DNA of 10,369 bases from AG25 sp035518815 (GTDB lineage: Bacteria > Gemmatimonadota > Gemmatimonadetes > Gemmatimonadales > GWC2-71-9), in contig DATIXG010000059.1 of the NCBI GenBank assembly GCA_035518815.1, forward strand, positions 1 through 10,369, read 5' to 3'. Shown here piece by piece: positions 1 to 5,792 of this stretch. Below the pieces are notes generated by a model. It had not been told where the DNA came from. It worked only from the letters and a program-made list of their open reading frames with translations, and searched no databases. Positions within the stretch are counted from its first letter, which is position 1, and each line of letters opens with the position of its first letter. Both the position numbers and the translations under genes were made by a program.

Positions 1-749
1 CGCGTCACGACCGTGCCGTCCGGCGCCACCACGACCGAGCCGCCGGAAAACCCCTTGCCTCCCTCGAAGCCCACCAGGCTTGCGTAGGCAACGAACACAC
101 CATGCTCCTCTGCGATGCCGCGCACCACCCGCTCCCACCGCAGGGCGCTGGCGGGCAGTGCCACGCCGTCCACTGGCTGCTCGTCCGCCAGGCCTGCGCC
201 TCCGGCGCCGCGGGCCGGCGACGCGCTCGGCACGACAATGAGCTGCGCCCCATCGAGCGCGGCGAGCGTCGCCGTGAGCGAATGCCACGCATCCTCGCAC
301 AACAGCATCGCCACCCGACCTAGCCCGGTATCGAAGGCCCGCACATCGCGACCCCGCTCGACAAAGCGCTCTTCGTCGAACACACCGTAGCTCGGCAGGA
401 ACACTTTGCGGTGGACGTGCTTGACGCCCGCATCCGAACCGCCGAGCGTGGCGTAGAGGGCGGAGTTGTAAAGACTGTGCTCGAAGACTTCGTAGAATCC
501 GACGATCACATCGAGGGGGCGCGAGACTCGCACGTTTTCGAGGTCCCGGAACAGCGTTCCAGCGGTCACCGCGACGTCGCGCACGCCCCCTTCGACGAAG
601 TAGCCCGATGTGGCCGTCTCGGGAAAGACCACCAGGTCCGCGGCGGGCTCGAGCGAAGCGACCTGCGCCAGGACCCCCCCTATCCGCGCGACATTGGCGG
701 CGTAGTCGCCCTTCTTGGGACGGATCTGGGCGATGGCAAGGCGGGGCAT
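1..749 (-). CDS. Carbon-nitrogen hydrolase (nitrilase superfamily), C-terminus cut by window edge
   Basis: The reading frame is open from the ATG at 749 to the left edge, giving 249 complete codons and no stop. It starts MPRLAIAQIRPKKGDY, typical of nitrilase-fold amidases. The catalytic triad is visible: Glu44 in VVFPETATSGY, Lys115 in HRKVFLPSYG and Cys151 in MLLCEDAWH. Near the edge, a GFEGGKGFSGGSVVVAPDG stretch matches the conserved C-terminal nitrilase motif. The family hydrolyses or transfers ammonia from non-peptide C-N bonds. The LPSYGVFDEERF and CEDAWH motifs most resemble the glutaminase domain of glutamine-dependent NAD+ synthetase, so it may be a stand-alone relative or the N-terminal half of a NadE; the cut end hides which. 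There is no clear Shine-Dalgarno before the ATG. It is divergent from crcB. Family assignment is firm; substrate is unknown. Confidence 0.9.
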   Translation of the reverse strand, partial: MPRLAIAQIRPKKGDYAANVARIGGVLAQVASLEPAADLVVFPETATSGYFVEGGVRDVAVTAGTLFRDLENVRVSRPLDVIVGFYEVFEHSLYNSALYATLGGSDAGVKHVHRKVFLPSYGVFDEERFVERGRDVRAFDTGLGRVAMLLCEDAWHSLTATLAALDGAQLIVVPSASPARGAGGAGLADEQPVDGVALPASALRWERVVRGIAEEHGVFVAYASLVGFEGGKGFSGGSVVVAPDGTVVT

Positions 750-760
750 GGAGGAAAGAT

Positions 761-858
761 AGGGCGGTAGGAGGCGGTAGGAGGCGGTAAGGGGCGGTAA
801 GAGGCGGTACAGCACTGTGTATCCTACCGCCCCCTGCCGCCCTTACCGCCCCTTACCG
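761..858. repeat. Tandem 10-base GGCGGTA-type repeat with an inverted copy (long imperfect hairpin)
   Basis: Five consecutive 10-base units of form GRGGCGGTAR fill 761-810. After a spacer of about a dozen bases, the complementary units TACCGCC, TGCCGCC, TACCGCC and TACCG recur at 825-831, 835-841, 844-850 and 854-858. The arms can fold into an imperfect stem of more than 25 pairs: 803-809 with 825-831, then 791-799 with 835-843 including two G-T pairs, then 783-789 with 844-850. It lies between two divergent gene starts (749 and 892), so it cannot be an ordinary terminator for either. It may be a dispersed intergenic repeat or a binding array near both promoters; the function is unknown. Confidence 0.8.
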
Positions 859-891
859 ATTCTTGTCGTCTCCTACGATCTTCGATCTGTC

Positions 892-1260
892 ATGATCCTT
901 CTCATCACCCTCGGCGGCATCGCGGGAACCCTGGCCCGCTACTTCTTGCAGGGACTCGTCCAGCCCAAGGGCGACGTGTTCCCGTGGGGCACCCTCGCGG
1001 TCAACATCTCGGGGTCGCTGTTGCTGGGCCTGATCATGCGGCTCGCCACAGGCGCTGCTATCATTTCGCCCCAGATGCGTGTCGGTCTCACCATCGGCTT
1101 CTGCGGGGCGTTCACGACGATGAGCACCTTCAGCTATGAGACCATCGCACTCACGGCCGACGGCGAGTATTGGCGCGCCGGGCTGTATGCCGGCAGCACG
1201 GTGATCGGTTGTCTCGCCGCGACGGCATTCGGAATGGCACTCGCGAGCAAGCTCCTATGA
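892..1260 (+). CDS. crcB: Fluoride ion channel CrcB/Fluc
   Basis: The 122-residue protein has the usual length for a single-domain Fluc channel, a dimeric inner-membrane channel that lets fluoride leave the cytoplasm. Visible family motifs are GGIAGTLARYFLQ (Arg16) in the first membrane segment, WGTLAVNISGSLLLG with the conserved Asn38 in the second, and GFCGAFTTMSTFSYE (69-83) in the third, carrying the TTxST and phenylalanine-box residues. A fourth hydrophobic segment spans about 98-120. I start at ATG 892 because the protein then begins directly with the conserved first helix; an in-frame ATG at 817 would translate the upstream repeat. No good Shine-Dalgarno is seen, and a TACGAT box at 874-879 could be a -10 giving a very short leader. 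The stop overlaps a possible start of the next gene as ATGA. Confidence 0.93.
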   Translation: MILLITLGGIAGTLARYFLQGLVQPKGDVFPWGTLAVNISGSLLLGLIMRLATGAAIISPQMRVGLTIGFCGAFTTMSTFSYETIALTADGEYWRAGLYAGSTVIGCLAATAFGMALASKLL

Positions 1261-1301
1261 CCCGAACCCTGGCCCCTAACCCCAACCCCTCAGAGCTACC
1301 C

Positions 1302-1694
1302 ATGCACCACCGGTTCAAAGGTGAGCGCACCCTGATGCGCATCTTCATCGGGGAAAGCGACAAGTACCACGGCCAACCCCTCTACCAGGCGCTGGTGCAG
1401 AAGCTGCGCGCCAAAGGGCTTGCCGGTGCCACGGTGTTGCGCGGTGTCTCGGGATTCGGTGCAAGCAGCACGTTGCACACCGACAAGGTGCTGCGCCTCT
1501 CCCTCGACCTGCCGATCGTGATCGAGGTTGTCGAAACAGAAGAAGCAATCCAATCAGTATTGGGCGACCTGGACGAAATGATCGGTGGTGGGCTGATCAC
1601 ACTCGAGCGTGCTCGCGTGATCATGTATCGCCCTGCCAACGCACCGCCGAGCGAGCGGGAGCTGCACCGCATCGAGGGATTGAAGGAGGATTGA
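1302..1694 (+). CDS. DUF190 protein (PII-like fold)
   Basis: From ATG 1302 the product has 130 residues. The body, starting LMRIFIGESDKYHGQPLYQALVQKLR and continuing through GVSGFGASSTLHT and LPIVIEVVETEEAIQSVL to GGGLITLERARVI, is a clear DUF190 protein. DUF190 proteins resemble PII signalling proteins and are often encoded beside crcB, as here; their biochemical role is not established, and a link with fluoride or ion homeostasis is inferred from the neighbourhood. An alternative ATG at 1257 overlaps the crcB stop as ATGA and would add 15 residues (MTRTLAPNPNPSELP) that look like non-conserved low-complexity sequence. I prefer 1302, but coupling at 1257 is possible. It is probably cotranscribed with crcB. 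Confidence 0.85.
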   Translation: MHHRFKGERTLMRIFIGESDKYHGQPLYQALVQKLRAKGLAGATVLRGVSGFGASSTLHTDKVLRLSLDLPIVIEVVETEEAIQSVLGDLDEMIGGGLITLERARVIMYRPANAPPSERELHRIEGLKED

Positions 1695-1700
1695 CAAACC

Positions 1701-1734
1701 AAAAAGAATAGGGGCGCAGCGTGCTGCGCCCCTA
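1701..1734 (-). terminator. Intrinsic terminator of the DUF4384 gene, perhaps bidirectional
   Basis: TAGGGGCGCAGC at 1709-1720 and GCTGCGCCCCTA at 1723-1734 are exact complements, giving an 11-12 bp GC-rich stem with a minimal loop. Read on the minus strand, the stem is followed at once by TTCTTTTT (1708-1701), the classical U-tract, and it lies 30 bases after the DUF4384 stop. For plus-strand transcripts leaving the DUF190 gene the stem is present but the downstream sequence is not T-rich, so termination that way would be weaker. Confidence 0.8.
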
Positions 1735-1764
1735 CCGTGTTCCGCATCTCATGTCTCCGGGCAG

Positions 1765-3000
1765 CTACCTGCGTCGACCGCCGCCCCCACCTCCGCCGCC
1801 ACCACTTGGCGCGCTACGACGCCCGCCACCGCCTCCGCCGCCACCCCACGCCCGCCCTCCACCACCACCGCCACCACTTCGCGGCGGACCAGCGCTGGCA
1901 CGTGGCGATCCGCCGGAATTCCGACCGGGCGACCCGGAGAAGCTGCGGCCCGTGGACCCGCCGAAGCTGCGCCGTACCGGCGCGGCGGTCGAGCTGCGAC
2001 CCGACGACGGAGCGTACGTCCGGCCCGATCCGAATGACCGGGACGGAGCGGTGCTGGGACGCAGGCCGCGCTCACTCCAGGTGCTCAGGCTCGCCTCGGA
2101 CCGCCGGGCTGCGAAGTTCGACTCGGGAGTGCGAACCCGAGGCCGGGCGTATGGGAACGGCGACGTCGGAGACCCAAACCGGTACGGTCTCGAGAACGTG
2201 TATGGAGAAGAGAAGCCGTACGGACGATAGCCGCCGTAGTAGAAGGGCCGGTAACCATAGTAGTACGGCCGGTAATAGAGCGGCGGATAGTACGGCCAAT
2301 AGCCCACGTCGCAGCCCCAGGGGCCCCACCAATAGTTGGTGCAATACGGACCGTACCCGACGCCAATGTTCCACCACGGGCCATAGCCAACGCCGAGCCC
2401 GACGCTCACGCCGACGTGCGAGTGCACCGAGCCGTCGTCTACATAGCCGGGGTTGAACGACGGCCCATCACTGTCATAGGCCGTCGCATTGGGAAGCGTG
2501 TAGGTCGCCACGTCATACTCGAAGTGGCCCTCTCCCACCATCCGCTGGACGATGTCGAGCAGCGCCTGCTCTCCTTCGGTGCCCTCCTGCCGTTCGTCCA
2601 ACGCTTTGGGGTCCCAGTGATCGCCGCGCACGAAATCGTGGAAGTCGAAGGCGTATCCACTCGGCGCCCAAGCGGCGAGCACGTAGCCCGTGCCCTCCTG
2701 CTCGTCTATCACGAATGCCTCGTGGTCACCGCGACTCCGCACTTCGAACTTGCGATCACCACGCACGAAACCGTCGTCCCCGGGGTCGAGCGGGAAGAGC
2801 ACGCGAACGCGGCCCTCACCATCGGCCCGTAGCACGAGCAGGTAGCCGTCGCCCTGAGCGCGGACATAAACCCGCACCCGATCGCCGTTCGCGAAGGAGT
2901 TTTCGGAGTTGAGCCAAACCTGTATCGGCGGATTTTCCGGACGCGTCTTGGGAGCCGCAACTGCGGGTGCCAGAAGCGCTAGTGCCAGCGTGGTGATCAT
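1765..3000 (-). CDS. Secreted DUF4384 protein with tyrosine-rich core and polyglycine/arginine tail
   Basis: This 411-residue protein starts at ATG 3000, preceded by a good GGAGGGG Shine-Dalgarno. Residues 1-16 (MITTLALALLAPAVAA) look like a short signal peptide, though without the usual basic N-region. Residues about 26-115 (IQVWLNSENSFANGDRV, then DGYLLVLRADGEGRVRVLFP and GTGYVLAAW) match DUF4384, a beta-rich domain found in secreted and envelope proteins. Residues about 205-275 are extremely rich in Tyr, Trp, Pro and Gly (for example YYRPYYYGYRPFYYGGYRP) with Cys220 and Cys230 as a possible disulphide pair. Residues 275-411 are Ser/Arg/Gly-rich and disordered-looking, ending in polyglycine runs of 7, 8 and 9 residues and three arginines. 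The function is unknown; a surface or envelope role is inferred from the export signal and composition. Confidence 0.85.
   Translation of the reverse strand: MITTLALALLAPAVAAPKTRPENPPIQVWLNSENSFANGDRVRVYVRAQGDGYLLVLRADGEGRVRVLFPLDPGDDGFVRGDRKFEVRSRGDHEAFVIDEQEGTGYVLAAWAPSGYAFDFHDFVRGDHWDPKALDERQEGTEGEQALLDIVQRMVGEGHFEYDVATYTLPNATAYDSDGPSFNPGYVDDGSVHSHVGVSVGLGVGYGPWWNIGVGYGPYCTNYWWGPWGCDVGYWPYYPPLYYRPYYYGYRPFYYGGYRPYGFSSPYTFSRPYRFGSPTSPFPYARPRVRTPESNFAARRSEASLSTWSERGLRPSTAPSRSFGSGRTYAPSSGRSSTAAPVRRSFGGSTGRSFSGSPGRNSGGSPRASAGPPRSGGGGGGGRAWGGGGGGGGRRSAPSGGGGGGGGGRRR
1777..1878 (-). repeat. Polyglycine codon tracts in the DUF4384 tail
   Basis: On the plus strand these are runs of CCN/GCC-type triplets; read on the minus strand they give nine (1777-1803), eight and seven consecutive glycine codons, separated by short Arg/Ser/Ala/Trp linkers. 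Codons vary among GGT, GGC, GGG and GGA, so the runs are kept at protein level and are not a pure microsatellite. Such tracts may still change length by slippage. Confidence 0.75.
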
Positions 3001-3153
3001 AAACCCCTCCGTCCTGCCTATTTAGGAAGCTATCGCAGCGCCTTTCAGAAGTACAAGAAGCATGCCCGACCCTGTCAGCATGGCCGGAGTCGGGACCTGT
3101 CTCCCACAGGGAACACTCGTCTCACGGCCGGACCACAGGGTAAGCTTCGTCAC
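3001..3153. other. Divergent intergenic region with small inverted and direct repeats
   Basis: The gap lies between the starts of the DUF4384 gene (minus) and the phosphatase-like gene (plus). It holds CCCGAC (3065-3070) facing GTCGGG (3089-3094), a small hairpin CCTGT-CTCCC-ACAGG (3096-3110), and a direct repeat CCACAGGG at 3104-3111 and 3133-3140. A minus-strand TTGTAC (3056-3051) could be a -35 box, but no convincing -10 follows. A plus-strand TAAGCT (3141-3146) ends 7 bases before the phosphatase ATG. These may be regulatory, but support is weak. Confidence 0.35.
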
Positions 3154-3618
3154 ATGAGCGCGTTGCTCGACGCCGTCGAGGGGATCCTCAATGCCTGCGA
3201 GCCGGTGGCCGGTTTGGTAACCGGCGGCCAGCCCGAGCTCGCACACTTGGCCGCCCTGAAGCGAGCCGGCTGTGACGTCGTGATTGACACCCGGGACCCC
3301 ATGGAGCCACAGCCCTTCGATGCACCGACCGCCGTCCAGGCCGCCGGACTCGAGTACGTGAACATCCCTGTCAGCCATACCCCGCTTGACGACCATGCGA
3401 TCGAGCAGATGCGCCGGGCCGTCGCTGAGGCGGGCGGCTCGCGTCGCTTCTTCATTTATTGCAACTCCGGCAACCGGGTCGGGGCGGCGCTGATCCCCTA
3501 CCTGATGCTGGATCGGGGCGTCGGGGAGGAAGACGCGGTCACGGCCGCGATGCGCATTGGGACCCGTCAGGCGGATCTGTTGGAATGGGCGCTGGGCTAC
3601 GTGCGGCGGAGCCGCTAG
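3154..3618 (+). CDS. DUF442/Blh-type phosphatase-like protein
   Basis: The 154-residue protein resembles the beta-lactamase-hydrolase-like (Blh, DUF442) branch of the dual-specificity phosphatase/rhodanese-like superfamily. The N-terminal half has VTGGQPELAHLAALKRAGCDVVIDTRDP, the usual 'tsgQp' strand-turn followed by an 'I-D-R' strand, then YVNIPVSHTPLDDHAIEQM. The active-site loop is IYCNSGNRVGAAL, with Cys103 and Arg108 in the C-x4-R spacing of DUF442 proteins. The family's more common loop is C-R-S-G-T-R-S; here the Arg after Cys is Asn and the residue after the second Arg is Val, so activity or substrate may differ. No signal peptide is seen, so it is probably cytoplasmic. The last codons converge with the next gene, sharing the stop region. 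Family placement is fairly sure; substrate is unknown. Confidence 0.75.
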   Translation: MSALLDAVEGILNACEPVAGLVTGGQPELAHLAALKRAGCDVVIDTRDPMEPQPFDAPTAVQAAGLEYVNIPVSHTPLDDHAIEQMRRAVAEAGGSRRFFIYCNSGNRVGAALIPYLMLDRGVGEEDAVTAAMRIGTRQADLLEWALGYVRRSR

Positions 3619-3977
3619 CGGGAGCGGTGCCAGTACATCCGCATCTCACTCACCTTGCCGTCCTTCGTCTCGCAGAACATCGCGCCGCGGGCGTCCACCC
3701 ATTCGCCGGTACGGCGGCGTCGGTAGGTGCAGCGAAACTCGGTTGCGAACCATGGGCCGGCGGAGTAGATCTCGCCCGACTTGAACGACACGTCGGCCTG
3801 CGTGCTCGGGACGTCACTCCAGTAGGCGCGGATGGCCCCGATGCCCGCGGCCTTCTCGCTGAACGGTGTCTCGAGAAAATTCGCATCGGGCGTGAAAATG
3901 CTGGCGATGGCCTCGACGTCTCCCCGCTCCCATCCCGCGCCGAAGGCGTCCACCAGCTCGCGATACGCTGCGCTCAT
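3615..3977 (-). CDS. SnoaL-like/NTF2-like (DUF4440-type) protein
   Basis: Starting at ATG 3977 gives 120 residues: MSAAYRELVDAFGAGWERGDVEAIASIFTPD, then a loop with IGAIRAYWSDV, then strands such as VSFKSGEIYSAGPWFATEFRCTYRR and GEWVDARGAMFCETKDGKVSEMRMYWHR. This is the cone-shaped alpha+beta barrel pattern of the NTF2/SnoaL superfamily, which includes isomerases, hydrolases and ligand-binding proteins. The specific activity cannot be read from sequence. An upstream in-frame ATG at 4004 would place the likely -10 box (3989-3984) inside the coding region, so I reject it. The stop codon overlaps the converging phosphatase stop within the tetranucleotide CTAG. Confidence 0.82.
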   Translation of the reverse strand: MSAAYRELVDAFGAGWERGDVEAIASIFTPDANFLETPFSEKAAGIGAIRAYWSDVPSTQADVSFKSGEIYSAGPWFATEFRCTYRRRRTGEWVDARGAMFCETKDGKVSEMRMYWHRSR

Positions 3978-3983
3978 GGGGCC

Positions 3984-3989
3984 AATATA
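3984..3989 (-). promoter_or_regulatory. Probable -10 box for a leaderless transcript of the SnoaL-like gene
   Basis: TATATT on the minus strand lies six bases before ATG 3977, so the expected transcription start (about 6-7 bases after a -10 box) falls on the A of the start codon. There is no Shine-Dalgarno in the GGCCCC between them. A poor -35 candidate, TTCGTG, lies at 4011-4006. Confidence 0.5.
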
Positions 3990-4046
3990 CGTGCCTGGGG
4001 GCACCCACGAACCGCGTCTCGGGTAACAGGGGGCGTCACTCTTACC

Positions 4047-4053
4047 AGGAGGT
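4047..4053 (+). promoter_or_regulatory. Strong ribosome binding site
   Basis: AGGAGGT ends 4 bases before ATG 4058, a near-perfect Shine-Dalgarno. It is the strongest ribosome binding site I see in this window, fixes the start of the exported Cys/His protein, and marks the head of the 4058-7735 operon. Confidence 0.8.
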
Positions 4054-4057
4054 AGCC

Positions 4058-4435
4058 ATGCTGGAGCAAACTCTTGCAGCGGTGACCGTCATTGCTTGTG
4101 CTGCCCTACCGCTCGCCGCTCAGGCCAAGCCGGGCGCAGGCGGGAATGAGATGACCATCACCGGCCAGGTGGTCGATCTCAACTGCTACACGACTTCGGG
4201 CGCGTCGGGCGTCGCCCACAAGCAGTGCGCGCAGGCCTGCGCCAAGGCCGGCGTGGCCCTGGCGATCCTGGGTTCCGACGGCACTGTCTACGTGGCCGTC
4301 AGCTCGAAACCCGCCGACCCGCAGAACTCGAAGCTCATGCCGTTCGCCGAGGAGAAGGTGAAGGTGACGGGCACGCATCGCTTCGCGAACGGGCTCCACA
4401 CGATCGAGATCACGTCCATCGCCGCCGCGACCTGA
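4058..4435 (+). CDS. Small exported protein with C-x13-C-x3-C and His, function unknown
   Basis: This 125-residue protein has a hydrophobic N-terminus (residues 1-23, likely cleavage after AAQA) that lacks a basic N-region, which is unusual. The mature part reads MTITGQVVDLNCYTTSGASGVAHKQCAQACAKAGVALAIL and then alternating strands ending VKVTGTHRFANGLHTIEITSI, suggesting a small OB-like beta barrel. Cys43, His54, Cys57 and Cys61 form a C-x10-H-x2-C-x3-C cluster that could bind metal, or supply a thiol pair to a redox partner. The next gene, one base downstream, encodes a TlpA-type thioredoxin lipoprotein, so Cys43/57/61 are plausible substrates of it; this is inference. I do not recognise a named family with confidence. 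Confidence 0.75.
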   Translation: MLEQTLAAVTVIACAALPLAAQAKPGAGGNEMTITGQVVDLNCYTTSGASGVAHKQCAQACAKAGVALAILGSDGTVYVAVSSKPADPQNSKLMPFAEEKVKVTGTHRFANGLHTIEITSIAAAT

Positions 4436-4436
4436 C

Positions 4437-5783
4437 GTGCGTCGCGTGCTGGGCGCCGCGCTCGCGGCGGCGGCCCTGTCCGCCTGCCGGCCCGCGACGC
4501 CCAGCCGCGTTCTGCTCTTCCTCGGACGGTCCCCTGCCGCGCTCATCGACGGTCTCTCCTGGGCGCCCGACCCCGACTCGAGTCGCCTCGTCGCCTGGGA
4601 TAGCGCGCTTCACGTTGCCGCCACGTTCACGAGCCCGCGCCTTGCCACGCCCGTCGCGGTTAGCGCGCTCGGCTCGCGCCTACTCGTGAGTGAGCGGACT
4701 GGTGAAGCGGTCGTGTTCGACACCCACGGGAATGTGGTGCGCGAGTGGGACCCTGCCAGCGTCGCCGATGTCTACGCGGCCGCGGGAAACCGCGTCGCGA
4801 GCGCCCGGTCGCCCTACTTCATACAGCTCGGCGCCGAGCCCGATACCGCGCCGCTGATCCGGCTGCTCGATACGCTGGGCCGCCCCGTCGGCCGGATCGG
4901 CACGGTCGACATGCCTGCTGCGACGTTCCTCTCGCAGCTCGCGAACGCCGGCGCGCTGGCCATGGACCAATCGGGCGCCGTGTACTTCGCGCCGCTCGCG
5001 CGCGACGAAATCAGGAAGTACGACGCAAGCGGCGCGCTTCGCTGGACCGCGTCGCGCGGTCGCGTGCCTCGGGAGAGCGACCCGGTGCTTGCTACCCGCC
5101 GTGGCGGCACCGTCACGGTGCGCTACGCGAGCCTCAACATCGCACTCGCTCTCGGTCCGGACGGCCGGCTGTACGCGCTCGGCGGGGAGGACTCGGCGGC
5201 GACGCAGCTGCGCGTCGATGTGCTGGATACAGCGACAGGAATGATGGTCGCGACTCGAAAGCTCGCCCCCGGTGAGACAGCCGTGCTCGTGCATCGAGAC
5301 GGCCGAATCGAGACGCAGAGCGCGGAGAGCCTGCTCGCGGGGGTCACGTCTGGCGAGCGGCGGCCCTTCACGCCGGCCTTCGCACTCGCAAACCTCCGCG
5401 GTGACACGATACGCCTCGCCGATTTGGCGGGGAAGGTGGTGCTCGTGAACTTCTGGGCGTCGTGGTGCGACCCCTGCCGTGAGGAGTTTCCGCGGATGGC
5501 GGCGTTGTACCGGGAGCTCTACGGCCCTGACTTCGCCATCGTCGCCATCTCCGACGACGTGGACCTGGGCAAGATGCTCGACTTTGTGAAACGCTTCCGG
5601 CCACCGTTCCCGGTGCTCGTGGGCGGCGGGCGGATGCGGACGACGTACTACTATCGCGGGCTACCGTATTCCGTGCTTCTCGACCGCCGCGGCCGCGTGA
5701 TCGAGCGCATCTTCGGCTTCGGGGGCGACGCCGAGTTCGCAAACCTGCGCACAGCTATTGCAAAGGAGATGAGCGCCCCCTAG
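4437..5783 (+). CDS. Lipoprotein with beta-propeller-like region and C-terminal TlpA/ResA thioredoxin domain
   Basis: The 448-residue protein starts at GTG 4437, one base after the previous stop. MRRVLGAALAAAALSAC is a lipoprotein signal with lipobox LSAC and lipidated Cys17, so it should be membrane-anchored on the periplasmic side. Residues about 45-300 contain repeated strand motifs (GSRLLVSERTGEAVVFDTHGNVVREW, ALAMDQSGAVYFAPLARDEIRKYD, ALGPDGRLYALGG) resembling NHL/6-bladed propeller blades. From about 312 comes a TlpA-like thioredoxin fold: LADLAGKVVLVNFWASWCDPCREEFP with redox Cys344 and Cys347 (CDPC), and a cis-proline candidate at Pro410 in RGLPYSVLLDRRG. Such proteins usually act as thiol-disulphide reductants in the periplasm, for instance in cytochrome maturation. 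Asp in the CxxC dipeptide, instead of the common P-P or G-P, may alter redox potential. Confidence 0.87.
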   Translation: MRRVLGAALAAAALSACRPATPSRVLLFLGRSPAALIDGLSWAPDPDSSRLVAWDSALHVAATFTSPRLATPVAVSALGSRLLVSERTGEAVVFDTHGNVVREWDPASVADVYAAAGNRVASARSPYFIQLGAEPDTAPLIRLLDTLGRPVGRIGTVDMPAATFLSQLANAGALAMDQSGAVYFAPLARDEIRKYDASGALRWTASRGRVPRESDPVLATRRGGTVTVRYASLNIALALGPDGRLYALGGEDSAATQLRVDVLDTATGMMVATRKLAPGETAVLVHRDGRIETQSAESLLAGVTSGERRPFTPAFALANLRGDTIRLADLAGKVVLVNFWASWCDPCREEFPRMAALYRELYGPDFAIVAISDDVDLGKMLDFVKRFRPPFPVLVGGGRMRTTYYYRGLPYSVLLDRRGRVIERIFGFGGDAEFANLRTAIAKEMSAP

Positions 5784-5792
5784 CGTTTACCT

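Noticed and set aside
671..690. Possible frameshift in the nitrilase gene at the run of seven C
   Set aside because: Careful reading shows an uninterrupted frame (ARIGGVLAQV); the first impression came from miscounting the homopolymer.
750..891. Fluoride riboswitch upstream of crcB
   Set aside because: The conserved GGCGATGG and pseudoknot segments are not visible; the paired sequence there is explained by the 10-base repeat.
817..891. In-frame upstream start for crcB at 817
   Set aside because: It would add 25 residues encoded by the repeat and intergenic sequence before the conserved first membrane helix.
1737..2456. Plus-strand arginine-rich open frame
   Set aside because: It is antisense to the DUF4384 gene; the opposite strand has a signal peptide, a recognisable domain and a strong ribosome binding site.
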